Shown: one piece after another, positions 48,322 to 58,641 of the stretch
How the letters are laid out: each line of letters begins with the position of its first letter
How positions within the stretch are numbered: the first letter of the stretch is position 1
NCBI GenBank assembly: GCA_949752735.1
Contig: OX457037.1
Location: forward strand, 40,320,996 to 40,384,995
DNA from: Lumbricus terrestris
Lineage: Eukaryota > Annelida > Clitellata > Crassiclitellata > Lumbricidae
DNA length: 64,000 nt
Direction of reading: 5' to 3'
Made by a program: the position numbers and the translations under genes
The notes under the pieces: model-generated
Told to the model about the DNA's origin: nothing
Databases searched by the model: none
What the model saw: the letters and a program-made list of their open reading frames with translations, nothing else

Positions 48322-48647
48322 CGCCCCTTCAAGAAAACTACTCTGGGGTGCTCTCAGCCTAATCACGGCAAAAGAAAAAAGACCAGAGATTTATGATTGT
48401 GATAGGTATACTGATCTGCTTTCATTTTGGTATGCGAGATCCTATACCTGAATTCTCAATCTACTCAATCATTTTACTGTATAGTAGCCTACGTAGACTT
48501 ATAGGTCTCCCTGCTCGAAACGCATCACACTATACTTAACACAATGTTTTGTGTTGCTTACGTGCGATGATATCCTGGATAGTATCCGGCGTAAGCGATG
48601 GCTGCAAAAGCGACGACCAGCAGGACGATGACGGTGGCGGTTCTCAT
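47718..48647 (-). CDS. Small secreted Gly/Tyr/His-rich peptide, two exons
   Basis: Exon 1 is 48562-48647 (ATG at 48647, donor GTAAGC) and exon 2 is 47718-47874 (acceptor TTCTTCAG, stop TAA); the phase joins exactly. The product has 80 residues. Residues 1-20 (MRTATVIVLLVVAFAAIAYA) are a clear signal peptide with an A-Y-A cleavage site. The predicted mature 60 residues begin GYYPGYHRTHNG and end GTGHYFGYHHGYGY. They have about 12 Gly, 9 Tyr and 7 His, no Cys, and a middle part (AAVYRNDLRQVHVNNVAEHY) of ordinary composition. A TATA box lies 104 bases upstream. I recognise no family. Cysteine-free Gly/Tyr/His-rich secreted peptides include antimicrobial, metal-binding and structural or adhesive proteins, and sequence alone does not choose between them. 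The gene is divergent from antizyme. Confidence 0.85.
48262..48320. repeat. (TA)n microsatellite
   Basis: An uninterrupted TA run of about 59 bases in the intron of the peptide gene. It abuts the SINE tail at 48321, as expected for a SINE that ended in a simple-repeat tail. Confidence 0.97.
48321..48370 (-). mobile_element. SINE 3' tail fragment
   Basis: GCGCCCCTTCAAG and CTCTGGGGTGCTCTCAG are the reverse complement of the 3' part of the tRNA-derived SINE family found at 19126 and 44655. The 5' part is missing. Confidence 0.65.
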
Positions 48648-48750
48648 GGTGGCTTCTGTTCACGAACTGAAGACTGGCGACGATGTCAAACTATTGAACG
48701 CACTGGTGGTCCGGCTGCAGATGCTGATACCGTTTCTGCAAAGAGGCAGG

Positions 48751-48758
48751 CTTTTATA
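48751..48758 (-). promoter_or_regulatory. TATA box of the secreted peptide gene
   Basis: On the minus strand GGCTATAAAAGCC is a consensus TATAAAAG. Transcription would start near 48725, leaving a 5' UTR of about 80 bases before the ATG at 48647. A strong TATA box suits a highly or inducibly expressed effector gene. Confidence 0.75.
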
Positions 48759-48759
48759 G

Positions 48760-49880
48760 CCAGATGCATGGAATTCGAGAGATGCGGCAACAGCGACCAA
48801 ACAGAGCAATCAGTCACGCATCTGATGATGTATCACATAGCCCCCTCTTCCCCTCCCCCATCCCATAATGAAAGAATGTCCGCAACTTCCGTGATATGTT
48901 GCTAACCGGGTTGATTGTTAATTGCCGCACTCGGCCTTTTACGATTGCCGCTGTACCGGATGCAACCGATGTTCAATTGCTCCAACATAATTATTATCAC
49001 AGGCCTTCGAACGACGCGCATATCGCTCTCGATACGACGTCTAGCTGTCAATCACGACAGTCGCTGCAATTATCGAGTTTAGAGTTCCTAGCTTCCTGTC
49101 GCTGCTGTCGCGCTTGAGATCTAGGCCTATTCCGCATGCGTGTGACCATTAATTTACATCGCTTTTGAAATTGAGAGCTTCTAGCAGACCAGAGTTACCC
49201 GGGAAATAGAAGCAGATAAATATTAGATTCAATACAACTTATACAAGACACTATAGTGTAGGTCCCACGATAAGCCTGACGACGGGTTTTCCGAATGCCT
49301 CTTTTAAGTTAATTGTTCGGTATTGGGGCACAGCTATAGCCCCGGCCACACACCCGTAACGTGCCATAGGCCTAATAGTCTGCAGAGGACTCCAAATTTG
49401 GCGCCCAACTGGGGCCAGTGAGCATAACCAAACTATCCTCTGATTGGGCTTGCCAAACGGGTTCCAATAGGTCCCCTAAAATGTTGTTGTTTGGGCGGTA
49501 ATTTTTTCAAGGCAACACTATGATTATATAGGCCTATACACGGGTCTTCTATGAAAAATCTCGACCTCCAAACAATCACCAGAGCTACTCTCATTCATTA
49601 TGTCTCTCGTAAGTGGTAGAAACTCGGAAGAACTTCATTCCAAGAATGTTGCATAAAGATGTACACTAGCTAACTCAACCATAAGTAGGAATACTGTCGA
49701 TTTCTTAATATACATTTACAGCGTTTTGCCTCTTGTTTCCACAAACAAGTGAACTAATATTATTATACAATATACCAGGATTATCCGTTTATGATGCGAT
49801 AGAACTTGGATTGAACGGCATAATAGTATACCTTGTCATTAGCTCTCTGCAGGCTCTGAGCAATAGCAGAGCAGGCCACC
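48760..49880. other. Intergenic between peptide gene and antizyme
   Basis: About 1.1 kb separating two divergent promoters. I see no gene. The 49300-49480 part is GC-richer with CCCCGGCC and GGGGCC runs but has no recognisable repeat ends. Confidence 0.4.
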
Positions 49881-49890
49881 GATGACATTG

Positions 49891-49905
49891 TGACGTCATT
49901 TCCGG
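49891..49905 (+). promoter_or_regulatory. CRE plus ETS site in the antizyme promoter
   Basis: A full palindromic CRE, TGACGTCA (49891-49898), is followed directly by TTTCCGG, an ETS-type site on the minus strand. They lie about 160 bases before the antizyme ATG and are typical of TATA-less housekeeping promoters. Confidence 0.55.
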
Positions 49906-50059
49906 ATCCGATTATGTGACTTGCACAACTGATTTGGGAGTGGTTAAGATCATTTTGAGAAGGGGAGTTGTCAAATTGACGAATATTTACAAATTCTTTC
50001 AGGGTGTTGTGGATCAAACAGCCATCATCACGGAGATTTTCGGTCCAAATAGTCTAGAA

Positions 50060-53000
50060 ATGGAGAAAATGTCGTCAATATCGAATAAGTAAGTTGACTG
50101 TTGTTGTTAAATCGTTTTATACGCAGTTACGTAAGTTCATTGTCTAGTGACCACGGTTGGCCAGATCCTTATAGTGCGCCTCACTTCATGGAACGTTGTT
50201 TTCGATCAATTTGTCAATGATTTAGTTCATACGAATCCAGCAAATTAAATTTGGACAACTATCGATATTTGCTATATAAATCGAGTCGTCTTCCTTTGTT
50301 CTTCGACAATACTTTGACGAAAATGTTAATCAGTTCATGTTTACCTCGAAGTTGATTAAACTTTTTATTAACAAAATAAAATGTATTTTAATGAAGAATT
50401 ATTATTCCTTTGATAATCATGAAACACTGTAAAAAAATTATGAGCCCAATAAAATGTAACAGTATTAATAGTAGCAACCAGTGATTCCGTTAACGTGCGT
50501 CCGTGCGTCCCGGACGCACAAATTTTGACGCCGGACGCACAAAAATAAACTTCAGTGCGTCCATGGACGCCCTGAAGTTGTGGATGGACGCACAAATAAA
50601 TTAACGTTGCGTCCATGGGACACCAATAAGAAATACTGTGGGGTCCGTATAGGGCCTATATGTGTAACTGTCTCAGTTTATGCATGGCATATTAACTGAC
50701 TGGTGAATAATTTATGCAATGACCTAATTATGACTATTTCATTTCTTTGTAAGTGAGTGACGTACATGTATATAGCCTACATGCAGGCCTAGGTCTAAAC
50801 CATCGACATGTCAGCAATATTATAGCGTTCAACCGTTCCAATGAGCTGGCTTAAAAAGTAATGACCGTCGTCGGATAGATCCTAAAATCAAGAAAATTAA
50901 AAGAAGTACAACAATGCTAAAATATTTTTCTTGAAAAGTATAACATTTATTATCGTCGGTAAGATTGGTACTAGTTATCTAGGCTATAGTGTCCTAAAAA
51001 TTTCCCTGGTTATTTTTTAAAGGTCCTTGCTAGCGACAATCACATTTTAGCTCTCTCATGCTCTAGCTGTATTCATTCATTTCAATAAGTTATACATAAC
51101 GCCTCTACAAGAAACCCTCTCAGAGGCGCTCTCCAGTCAATATTAATGCAATATGATGCAATCTGATTGTGCTCTAACACCAGTTTTTGCTTCTAAATGG
51201 CTGTTAATTTGTCTTCAAAATTTAAAAACTAAAAGCTTCTACTTATCGTTGGCTCATGCTATATAGGCCTATGGCCTACTTGACCTTTCGCGATTCCACG
51301 ATATAGGCCTATATTTCTTCCAATTTAGCCTACATCTGGAGAAGCTGGCTATAATTTATGAGTTTATGACTTGGTATTTTCTGTATTGGTATCGACAACT
51401 TCAGATTTTAACACACACAAAATAGCCAACGGTAAATGAATCTTATAGCTGACTTTAGCTAGGCCTATAGCCTAAATGAACTTTTGTAAACGGAGGAGGG
51501 TTAGAGCCAATTTTTACGTAGGCTACGCATGTGGCTGTTCGCAAAATGAACGAGTTGCAGCAGATTGAGCGGTCAATTGGTCAAATATAGGCCTACGAAT
51601 TCTTGCGTAGGCTACGTAATAATAGGCCTAATGGCTGGGCCCTTTGTCGCCTGTAATAGCCTATAAGAAGTTCGGATTTTTTACATTTAGCCTACTTGAC
51701 CCGATATGGGACTCCAAAAATGTATGTGTGTGGAGTCCATGACTCTTATCCATTTGGTGTGGACTCCAACTTTTTTGATGTGATGCGTCCATGACTCCAA
51801 GAATTCAGACCTTAACGGAATCACTGGTAGCAACCATTGATAACACAATCTTTTGTGCGAAAGCTGAAGAGTTAGAAGAAGTAATTTTTTTCTAAAATAT
51901 GCTGTTAGTAAGACATCTGCCCTCACTACGTTCATTGCTGTTACTGTCTCAAAATTCTGGAACCTTTGAATCATGAAGCGGTCCGTTATGTTCATACATG
52001 CTTCAGTTGAAAAAGGTTTCATGAAACGAGTCCAGTGGTACAAAACTCGAATGCTGCAACCATATGTTAAATAACTGGTTGAAGTCACAGCAAAATTTTG
52101 GTATTTATTTGAAAATATTTGGTGGGAATCTTGAAAGAAACATATTTTTTATTGGTCAATCACGGAACTAAACACAGTTGTTGTTGCTTATAATTCTTTT
52201 GTAATTTATTGTTTTCAGGTTGATTGTGAAACACTTCAGTGTTCAACTGGGCACAGGGCCTCGGCATTGGTCCTGATGTGTCCCACGCCGTAAATGTGTC
52301 TGCTTGCAAGACAGAGGGCAACGGTGTGGGGGATTTTGCAGAGCCCCCTGTCGGTTCCAAAGGATTTCATCTGATGCGCGATGCTTTGGAATTTGGCGTT
52401 TCTGGAGGTGTGGTGCGCGTTTCATTTCGGAGTGTTGTGGGAGATGGAAAGGTCTTTCTCTGGGAAGCAGTGCTGGTTGGGCGGAAACTCTTTGTGGAAG
52501 TGCCGGATGGTATCATGTTCAACAACTCAAAGGAGAGGTCAGTACAGCTCCAATATATTGCATTTAAGGAATTTATGGTCTTGCTTTTTTGCAAAAATCT
52601 GTTCCCTGCTGCATGGATAGTATTGGTATTTTCAGCTAAACATTTCATGCTTTCTGCTACAAACAGTTTAACAGATATGTTGAAAACACATTTAGAGTAT
52701 GACAGTGGCCTGAATCTTATAGCTGGATTTTGTAATCTGTCGCTCTTGAGCATTGGTAAAAAAAATTCTAATTGTATGGAAATGTTTTTTGGGAGATGCT
52801 GCACAAAGTGTGAATTATGTCAGCTATGGTTCTTCTGGAACTGACAGATCTATATGACTGTGGCAGTTTAAGGTGCTGTTTACTGAGGTCATGCAAATGG
52901 AAAGTTGGCCAGTGTACACAAATGCAGACATGTGGGGAGGATTAAGAATGAGAGGGTAATGATGAGTGACCCAATGAGGGGAGGCCCAGTAAAGATATTA

Positions 53001-54981
53001 TCTTGTGACTGGGTTATGGATGACCTAGAAGTTCAGTGATAGAGGTAGAGACTAAGTATTCCACTTATTATAGGTAGGGCAGTAGGGTGTATGTGTGATG
53101 AGCTTGCTGGATTGATAGGTTGGGATAAAATTCCAACCAGAGAGAATTTAGTGTCAAGAAGATTTTTGTCCATATGCGTTACTCAGCTACAGTGAACTAC
53201 TCTAATTGCACTGTTAGTGTTGGTGGGAAGATTATATTTCAATAAAAAAAATACTGGATCATGGATGTGTAGTAATTGAAATTGCAAAATTGAAATTACT
53301 TAGAATTATGTAATTTTTCATATCAAATTGCATCTTACTATGTATTTCCGAGGTACACGGTGGTGTAGCATATGTTCTGTGCCTTGTGTCCGGATGGTTG
53401 CAGGTTCGAATCTGCCTCGAACCACTTGTGACCTTGGAAAAGTTGCTCACCCATTATTGTTTGTGAGGAAGGCATTCGTGACCCCCTCACTCATCTCATC
53501 CCCAGATGGCTTTAAAGGCCGTGGTGTGACCTTTGGGCAGAGAAATCATCATCATGTGTTATGAAATTTTGTTTTACTTCCAAAAGTAATTTATATTTCA
53601 ATTACCATGAATTTTCCGTGAAATTTTCCCACCCATGAATTGACCACTCTTAAATGGGGATGCTAAGGAAAATAAGCCACTAACATTTATTTCCCATAGG
53701 GGCGTGCTTGTTGCACTACCCCAGAATGGACGGCTGCTCTTTTTTCTTCCATTACCGCTGATTGCCTGGTTGAAATTTGCAACGTCTTTCTGTTGTGTCA
53801 GGATAAATACATTTTTGCAAATAAATTAACCTGAACTATTTTTGGTCTTAAAGTACTTCTGTTTCGTTTGTGCAGTTTCATCAGCATGCTTGAATACGCG
53901 GAACAAACACTCCACTGCAGTCATGTCATCATCTGCATGAAGAAAGACCGATTTGACAGAGGTACGACATGTAGCATTGTATCTATACAATCATGTTCAT
54001 GATTAAATTACACGGTCATTTAATCACGAACATGCTCTTTCCAACACTAGCTTAAGTCTGATATTATCACAATATGGAAAATTGTAGACCTGCAACTACT
54101 TGTAAATTGCCATGGGGTATGATAGCTGATTGATTAGGAGTATGAGTTCAAGCTTCTCCTGAGGCAGTTTGCGGTGTAGTGATATTGAGCAATTCCTCTG
54201 CTCACAGTTGCTCTGCACCACAGGTTAATGCCCGGTCATTAGATAATTGCACTGTTCGCACATAATAAGTGCATGATAATAATGATGAACTGATGAGTTC
54301 TTTGAGTTGCAAATTCTTGTATTTCTTTATGATAGCTTACAGTTCTATCGAATGTTGTGATAAGTGTGTCATTACTTAGAGTTTAAGTTGGATTATTGTG
54401 TTGCTTTTTAATTAAAAATAGAAATTACTGATGCACTGAGGTTCTGGTTGAAAATATTTCGAAATATTAATTTGTAATAGTTTTGAGTATTTATAATTAA
54501 TTGACGAAATGGTTTTCTTAATTAGACTATATCTTTTATGATTTGTGGGACTATAATTAACAATCAATTTTTTTAATAGTTAGCTACTTAAGAATTAACG
54601 ATTAAATAATAATTAATTGGGATTGTATGTATTAGGCTATGATCCAGGGTCATCTTATTGAATGCGGATAGCAGTATTCGATTAATCATTCAAAATGAAT
54701 TTAATTGTTGAAATTAATTCACCACGTAGTCGATTAATTAATTGTCCACTTCTGCAGCCCTGATAATTTGTGAATTTAAAATCATTTTATGTTTTAATTG
54801 TATTTCAGAATTTAGAGAAATATGTTTGTCTTATTTCTTTTCAGCCTCTTTGGTCCGTAACTTCTTGTTCCTGGGATTTACGCTTCTGCCTCCAGGGCAT
54901 CCGTATATCCCAGCGGCTTCTGGATCTATCGTCTACTTGGCGTACACCCTTGACGATCCCGGGGAAGAGGACTCTGATTAG
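50060..54981 (+). CDS. OAZ: Ornithine decarboxylase antizyme (+1 frameshift gene)
   Basis: Antizyme binds ornithine decarboxylase, sends it to the proteasome and blocks polyamine uptake. Exons: 50060-50088, 52219-52537, 53876-53961, 54845-54981 (TAG). ORF1 has 28 codons (MEKMSSISNK...GTGPRHWS) and ends at TGA 52274-52276. ORF2 starts in the +1 frame at GAT 52275. The fused protein would be 189 residues, near the 190-230 usual for animals. Conserved blocks in ORF2: FLWEAVLVGRKLFVEVPDG, then SFISMLEYAEQTLHCSHVII, then KKDRFDRASLVRNFLFLGF and PPGHPYIP, ending TLDDPGEEDSD. All introns are GT-AG. A second in-frame ATG (codon 4) could also be used. The first exon is short, and I chose it because its phase and its AA/G junction fit exactly; an alternative upstream exon cannot be excluded. 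Confidence 0.95.
50479..51826. mobile_element. Non-autonomous hAT element in antizyme intron 1
   Basis: Terminal inverted repeats CAGTGATTCCGTTAA and TTAACGGAATCACTG (one base differs) with a perfect 8-bp duplication GTAGCAAC (50471-50478, 51827-51834). The left end carries repeats of GTGCGTCC/GGACGCAC; the right end has ACTCCA-rich sequence. No transposase is recognised. At 51090-51150 it contains an inverted SINE-tail-like GCGCTCT segment. Confidence 0.9.
52268..52278 (+). promoter_or_regulatory. Programmed +1 ribosomal frameshift site (TGG TCC TGA TGT)
   Basis: ORF1 ends TGG TCC TGA and the next coding frame begins at the GA of that stop codon. UCC-UGA-U is the classical antizyme shift site: when polyamines are high, ribosomes skip the U of UGA and continue with GAU (Asp). 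Both the zero-frame stop and the long conserved +1 frame are directly visible. Confidence 0.95.
53345..53560 (+). mobile_element. tRNA-derived SINE in antizyme intron 2
   Basis: ACACGGTGGTGTAGCA head, GGTTGCAGGTTCGAATCTGC around the B box, then a body ending GGCCGTGGTGTGACCTTTGG and an ATCATCATC-like tail. It is related in the head to the SINEs at 19126 and 44655 but has a different body. Confidence 0.75.
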
Positions 54982-56300
54982 ACGGGCAGAAATGGAACGA
55001 TCGCACCAGACGAAGGCCAAATGAAATCCTTTGGAATCTACTTGCACGTTGCTATGTTTTTGTGAGCAAGAAACCTATATTTAAAAAGTATAAAAAAATT
55101 GATGTTACTGTTTCAGTTTTAAATTTGTGAACAATTAGTGAGGCGTAGATATTTGTAAATTGATGCTGGTTTTCAGTTTTCGATGTTGTGTTGAACCGCA
55201 TTTGCCATCAAAAAGTTGCTTGATGGTAAATGCTATTGTTTGCTGTTTTTCAGAAATGACAAAGTGAAATGTATAATAACCTATAAGTCATATTGCTTGT
55301 ACAAGTACACTGGCTGTTTTTTTGTGTTGTTTGACATTATTGTGTATGTAAGATACAAAATTAAGTCGAGTTTTAAATGACATTTTTGAATTTCCTAAAC
55401 AGAGTTAATTATTTAAATTTAATGTTTTTCGTGTTCAATGTATGATAATTCGTCTAATTACGCATTCGGTCAAAAGTCAAGTAATTTTTTAGTCTGTTTC
55501 TTTGGACTTTGAATTACTGAAAATCAATTCTAGATGACATTTAAGTCATTGAGCTTCTGTTAAAATTCTGAAGAAATTCGTGTTGTTGAAACCTGACTAA
55601 TAATAAGCTTGAACATCTGTTTGGCAATTTTTATTAGTATGTTTACTTTCTTTCGTTGTTTTTTTCTTTGTGGACTAATTTATATTTTCATGCAAAGGCA
55701 AGGCCAGGTGACAACGTGGTTTCTATAAATTTATTTATCATTTAGCCATTGCGTGACAGTCGAAGCTGGCAGATCAAGTTGAATTACATAGAGGCTATCC
55801 ATGTATTATTGCGTTGACATTGAGGGAATGGGTCACCGGGTTTGCTTACGGTTGTGTATGGCGGGAGGCAGGTTATGTCCGTTCTCCAGTCAAGAAGATA
55901 GTTGGGGAAAACACAGAAACAGCCTACAGAGGAAATAAGTCTAGGAGAAGAGTTTAATTGTGATCTGAGAGCCAGAATTTATAGACCTACAGAATGAACT
56001 TTTACTGGAAGAGAGTTCCTGAATCTAGAACCAGCGATAGGTAACAGCCTTGAGAGCTGACCATGTCAACAGTACATTCAGTTTGAAAATGTTTGAAGAC
56101 CCAGTTGCATGCAGAATATGGTGAAAATTGTCATGAGGCTCAACATCGCCATAGTCTTTATTGCACACCACAACTCCACATAAATTAATGTCTGACCCCC
56201 AATTATTTTCTACAATTCTCATGATTGTGCAGAGTTGCAGTGATCTTTGGAGTCGGCAAGTACTGTTGATACTAGGCTGACTGAAATTTAGAGTTTTGTG
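54982..56300. other. Antizyme 3' UTR and intergenic sequence
   Basis: AT-rich sequence without coding signs. The antizyme 3' UTR must start here, but no clear AATAAA is near the stop codon; the first one I see is near 56506. Confidence 0.35.
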
Positions 56301-56306
56301 CATATA

Positions 56307-56746
56307 TGTGACCTGCTCCAGCAAAAGGAGGCGGAAGTCGAAAATGATAAAATAGAGGAAATTCGATAAAACAAAAATCAGGCGTAAATTTTCCAATTTT
56401 CTTTTTTCCGCATATATCAGTAGACAAGATCATATATTACTTGAAAAATATATTGATTTAATATTATTTTACCTCTTTTGCAACAAATGTAAGCATTTTG
56501 TATGACAAATAAAAAAATTGTGGATTTTAAACACATTTTAAAGGTCCGTTTCAACCGTAATGTTATGGTCCTATTCGGTTATGTTCCCAATATAATTCAT
56601 ATCTCTGGAGCCAATTAAGATAGAAAAATAATTTTTTCGGCATTTTAGGCAGAAATGATTGTTTGTCATATTTAGCCAAAAATATACTATACTCATTTTT
56701 TTCACTTCCGCCTCCTTTTGCTGGAGCAGGTCACAAAACCGTCACA
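56307..56746. mobile_element. MITE with GTGACC...GGTCAC inverted ends
   Basis: Inverted repeats of about 30 bp (CCTGCTCCAGCAAAAGGAGG at 56313 and its complement near 56720). The outer ends TGTGAC and GTCACA are flanked by TATA on both sides. The interior is AT-rich and non-coding. Confidence 0.7.
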
Positions 56747-56979
56747 TATAGTTTCTTCCAAGGATGGTTTAGTATTTGTCCACTTGCTTTAGGATGCACC
56801 ATTGTTAGGTTCGATCTCAAGATCTGATTACCTTTTCTGCAGTTGCCAGGTGTGCAACATCCACTAATTGCCTTTTCTCAGAACATATTTTGTTACTTTA
56901 CCAGCAAACCTGCAGCCAGTAATACAACACCGCAAATGTTGAGTCTTGTTATGGTACAGATTATTCGACCACATCTCAA

Positions 56980-57013
56980 ATATATATATATATAATATAT
57001 ATATATATATAAT
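56980..57013. repeat. (TA)n microsatellite
   Basis: TA-rich run interrupted by one AA. Confidence 0.9.
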
Positions 57014-57431
57014 CGGCTCTTTTCATTAACTGTTCCGAATTATATTCCTCGCACTATCCGAAGGACCAAAGAAGATGATTCTATTTTTAGCAATTTGAAT
57101 GTTGACTAATTACTTAAATTCCCAGTATAGATTAGCAAATCTATGTCCTGTAGCCTGTATGTATAATTTATCACTCTATAATTTATTCGAGTGGTAGACA
57201 CTTAGCTAGTTTTGAATTCTACCCGGAACTACCTGTGGTAGGCCTACTTAAAAGTCTCCAAACAGTGTTTTAAGCGTGGAGGTCTACTGTCTAAACTCTA
57301 AAGTGAACTTTGTATGATTGTATTATCCAATCGATTTTCATTTCACGTGCTTATTAATCAAAGTACTCGGGCGTCGCCATCTTAATTATCTCTCTAAATT
57401 CTAAAAGCATTTTTATTTTATCACCAGCTTT

Positions 57432-57854
57432 GGGGCCGTCCATAAAGTACGTCACGCTATTTTTGACCCCCTCCCCCTGTCACAAACTCACAAATCTCGG
57501 ACCCTCCCCCCCTAAAGTACGTCACACTTTCGAACAATTTTTTTTAAAACATAGCCATTTACCTAACCCTCTAAACCCTAGGATACTATCCCTAATCCCT
57601 CTGATAGTGACGTGTGTCCCTAAACGCTTTGATAGTGACGGGAAATCAATTTTTATCCCGCCAGGCCGGGTTTTAGACACGCCTGGCCGGGCCGAGTCGG
57701 ATTTTAGGTACTAAGCACACAAAAAATTAAAAAAAGAATTTAAAAAATAAATGTGTGACGTCACACATGGCCTGACCCTCCCCCTGTCACAAACTGTCAC
57801 ACTTTCTTACACCCCCTCCCCCCCTGGGGCGTGACGTACTTTATGGACGGCCCC
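57432..57854 (-). mobile_element. GGGGCCGTCCATAAAGTACG MITE, copy 2 (inverted)
   Basis: A 423-bp relative of 40367-40790 in the opposite orientation with the same termini, flanked by TTT on both sides. The interior matches the first copy's complement throughout (for example the GGGACACACGTCACTATC region). Confidence 0.9.
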
Positions 57855-58484
57855 TTTCTTAATACACGAACGAGGCGGCCACTTGAGGCATGTGCTCTAT
57901 TGTCACAGCATGAAAGAGCACGACAACCATAGATTCAATAAAATTAATAGTAGTAGTAGGCCTAGTAGTAGTAGTAGTAGTAGCAGCAGCAGTAGCAGAA
58001 GTAGTAGTACTATAGTTCACCAACGCCATCTGCCGATTGGAAGGTTGAGTGAACCTTCGGGACGGCTGCAGCGGGAAGCGATCCGGCGACCGTGCGCTTT
58101 TCGTGCATGTATGAGTGTTCACTATTACCATAAACACTTGAATGCAACTCCGCCACTGGTTGCACTCTGCCAGTGCCAGTCCCAAACCTGGATAAAGGAA
58201 GTGGGCGTCGCTAATGGTCTTTGTTGCCACACAGTGACGTTAAACTGCAACTACACACACGCGCACACACTTGAATGTAGGACGATAATGATTATATTAA
58301 TGGTGAGGGCATGGGGCAGATATTAATGAATTATCTCTATAAAATTATACTTGGAAAGTGTGACTGGAACAGATTCAAGACTACCACAGAGAAATAAAAA
58401 GGATAAAAAATATAGCAATTTGGAACTATGGGCCTATATTAGAAGAATTATTATGGATAGGCTACTCTTCACTGAAGACAGTTA
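57855..58484. repeat. Intergenic with (AGT)n run
   Basis: An interrupted AGT/AGC trinucleotide run lies at 57946-58012. The following 58020-58220 is GC-richer and looks like part of an interspersed repeat (CGACGCCCACTTCC on the minus strand). The Ser-rich open frame across it is a product of the trinucleotide run. Confidence 0.6.
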
Positions 58485-58563
58485 ACTCCACACAGGGCCG
58501 GATTTACCTGTAAGCCAACTAAGCCCGTGCTTAGGGCCTCCGGAGTCTGGGGGGCCTCCAAAA

Positions 58564-58641
58564 GTGAACTAAAGAAAAAACTCAGTGGCTTTTAAATTAT
58601 AACTTATAAATTATAAGCCACTGATTTTTTCTTTAGTTCAC
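58564..58641. repeat. Hairpin with about 38-bp arms
   Basis: GTGAACTAAAGAAAAAA is followed by CAGTGGCTT and an AT-rich centre, then the reverse complement, with only small gaps. It lies near the left end of the hAT element. Confidence 0.9.

Noticed and set aside
49781..50017. A 78-codon minus-strand frame in the antizyme promoter region
   Set aside because: It overlaps the CRE/ETS promoter and has no signal, domain or splice support.
52243..52804. Minus-strand frames of 60-145 codons
   Set aside because: They are shadows of the antizyme exon and its following intron.
57883..58326. 147-codon Ser-rich frame
   Set aside because: It spans an (AGT)n run and a likely interspersed repeat; no start context, splice signals or recognisable domain.
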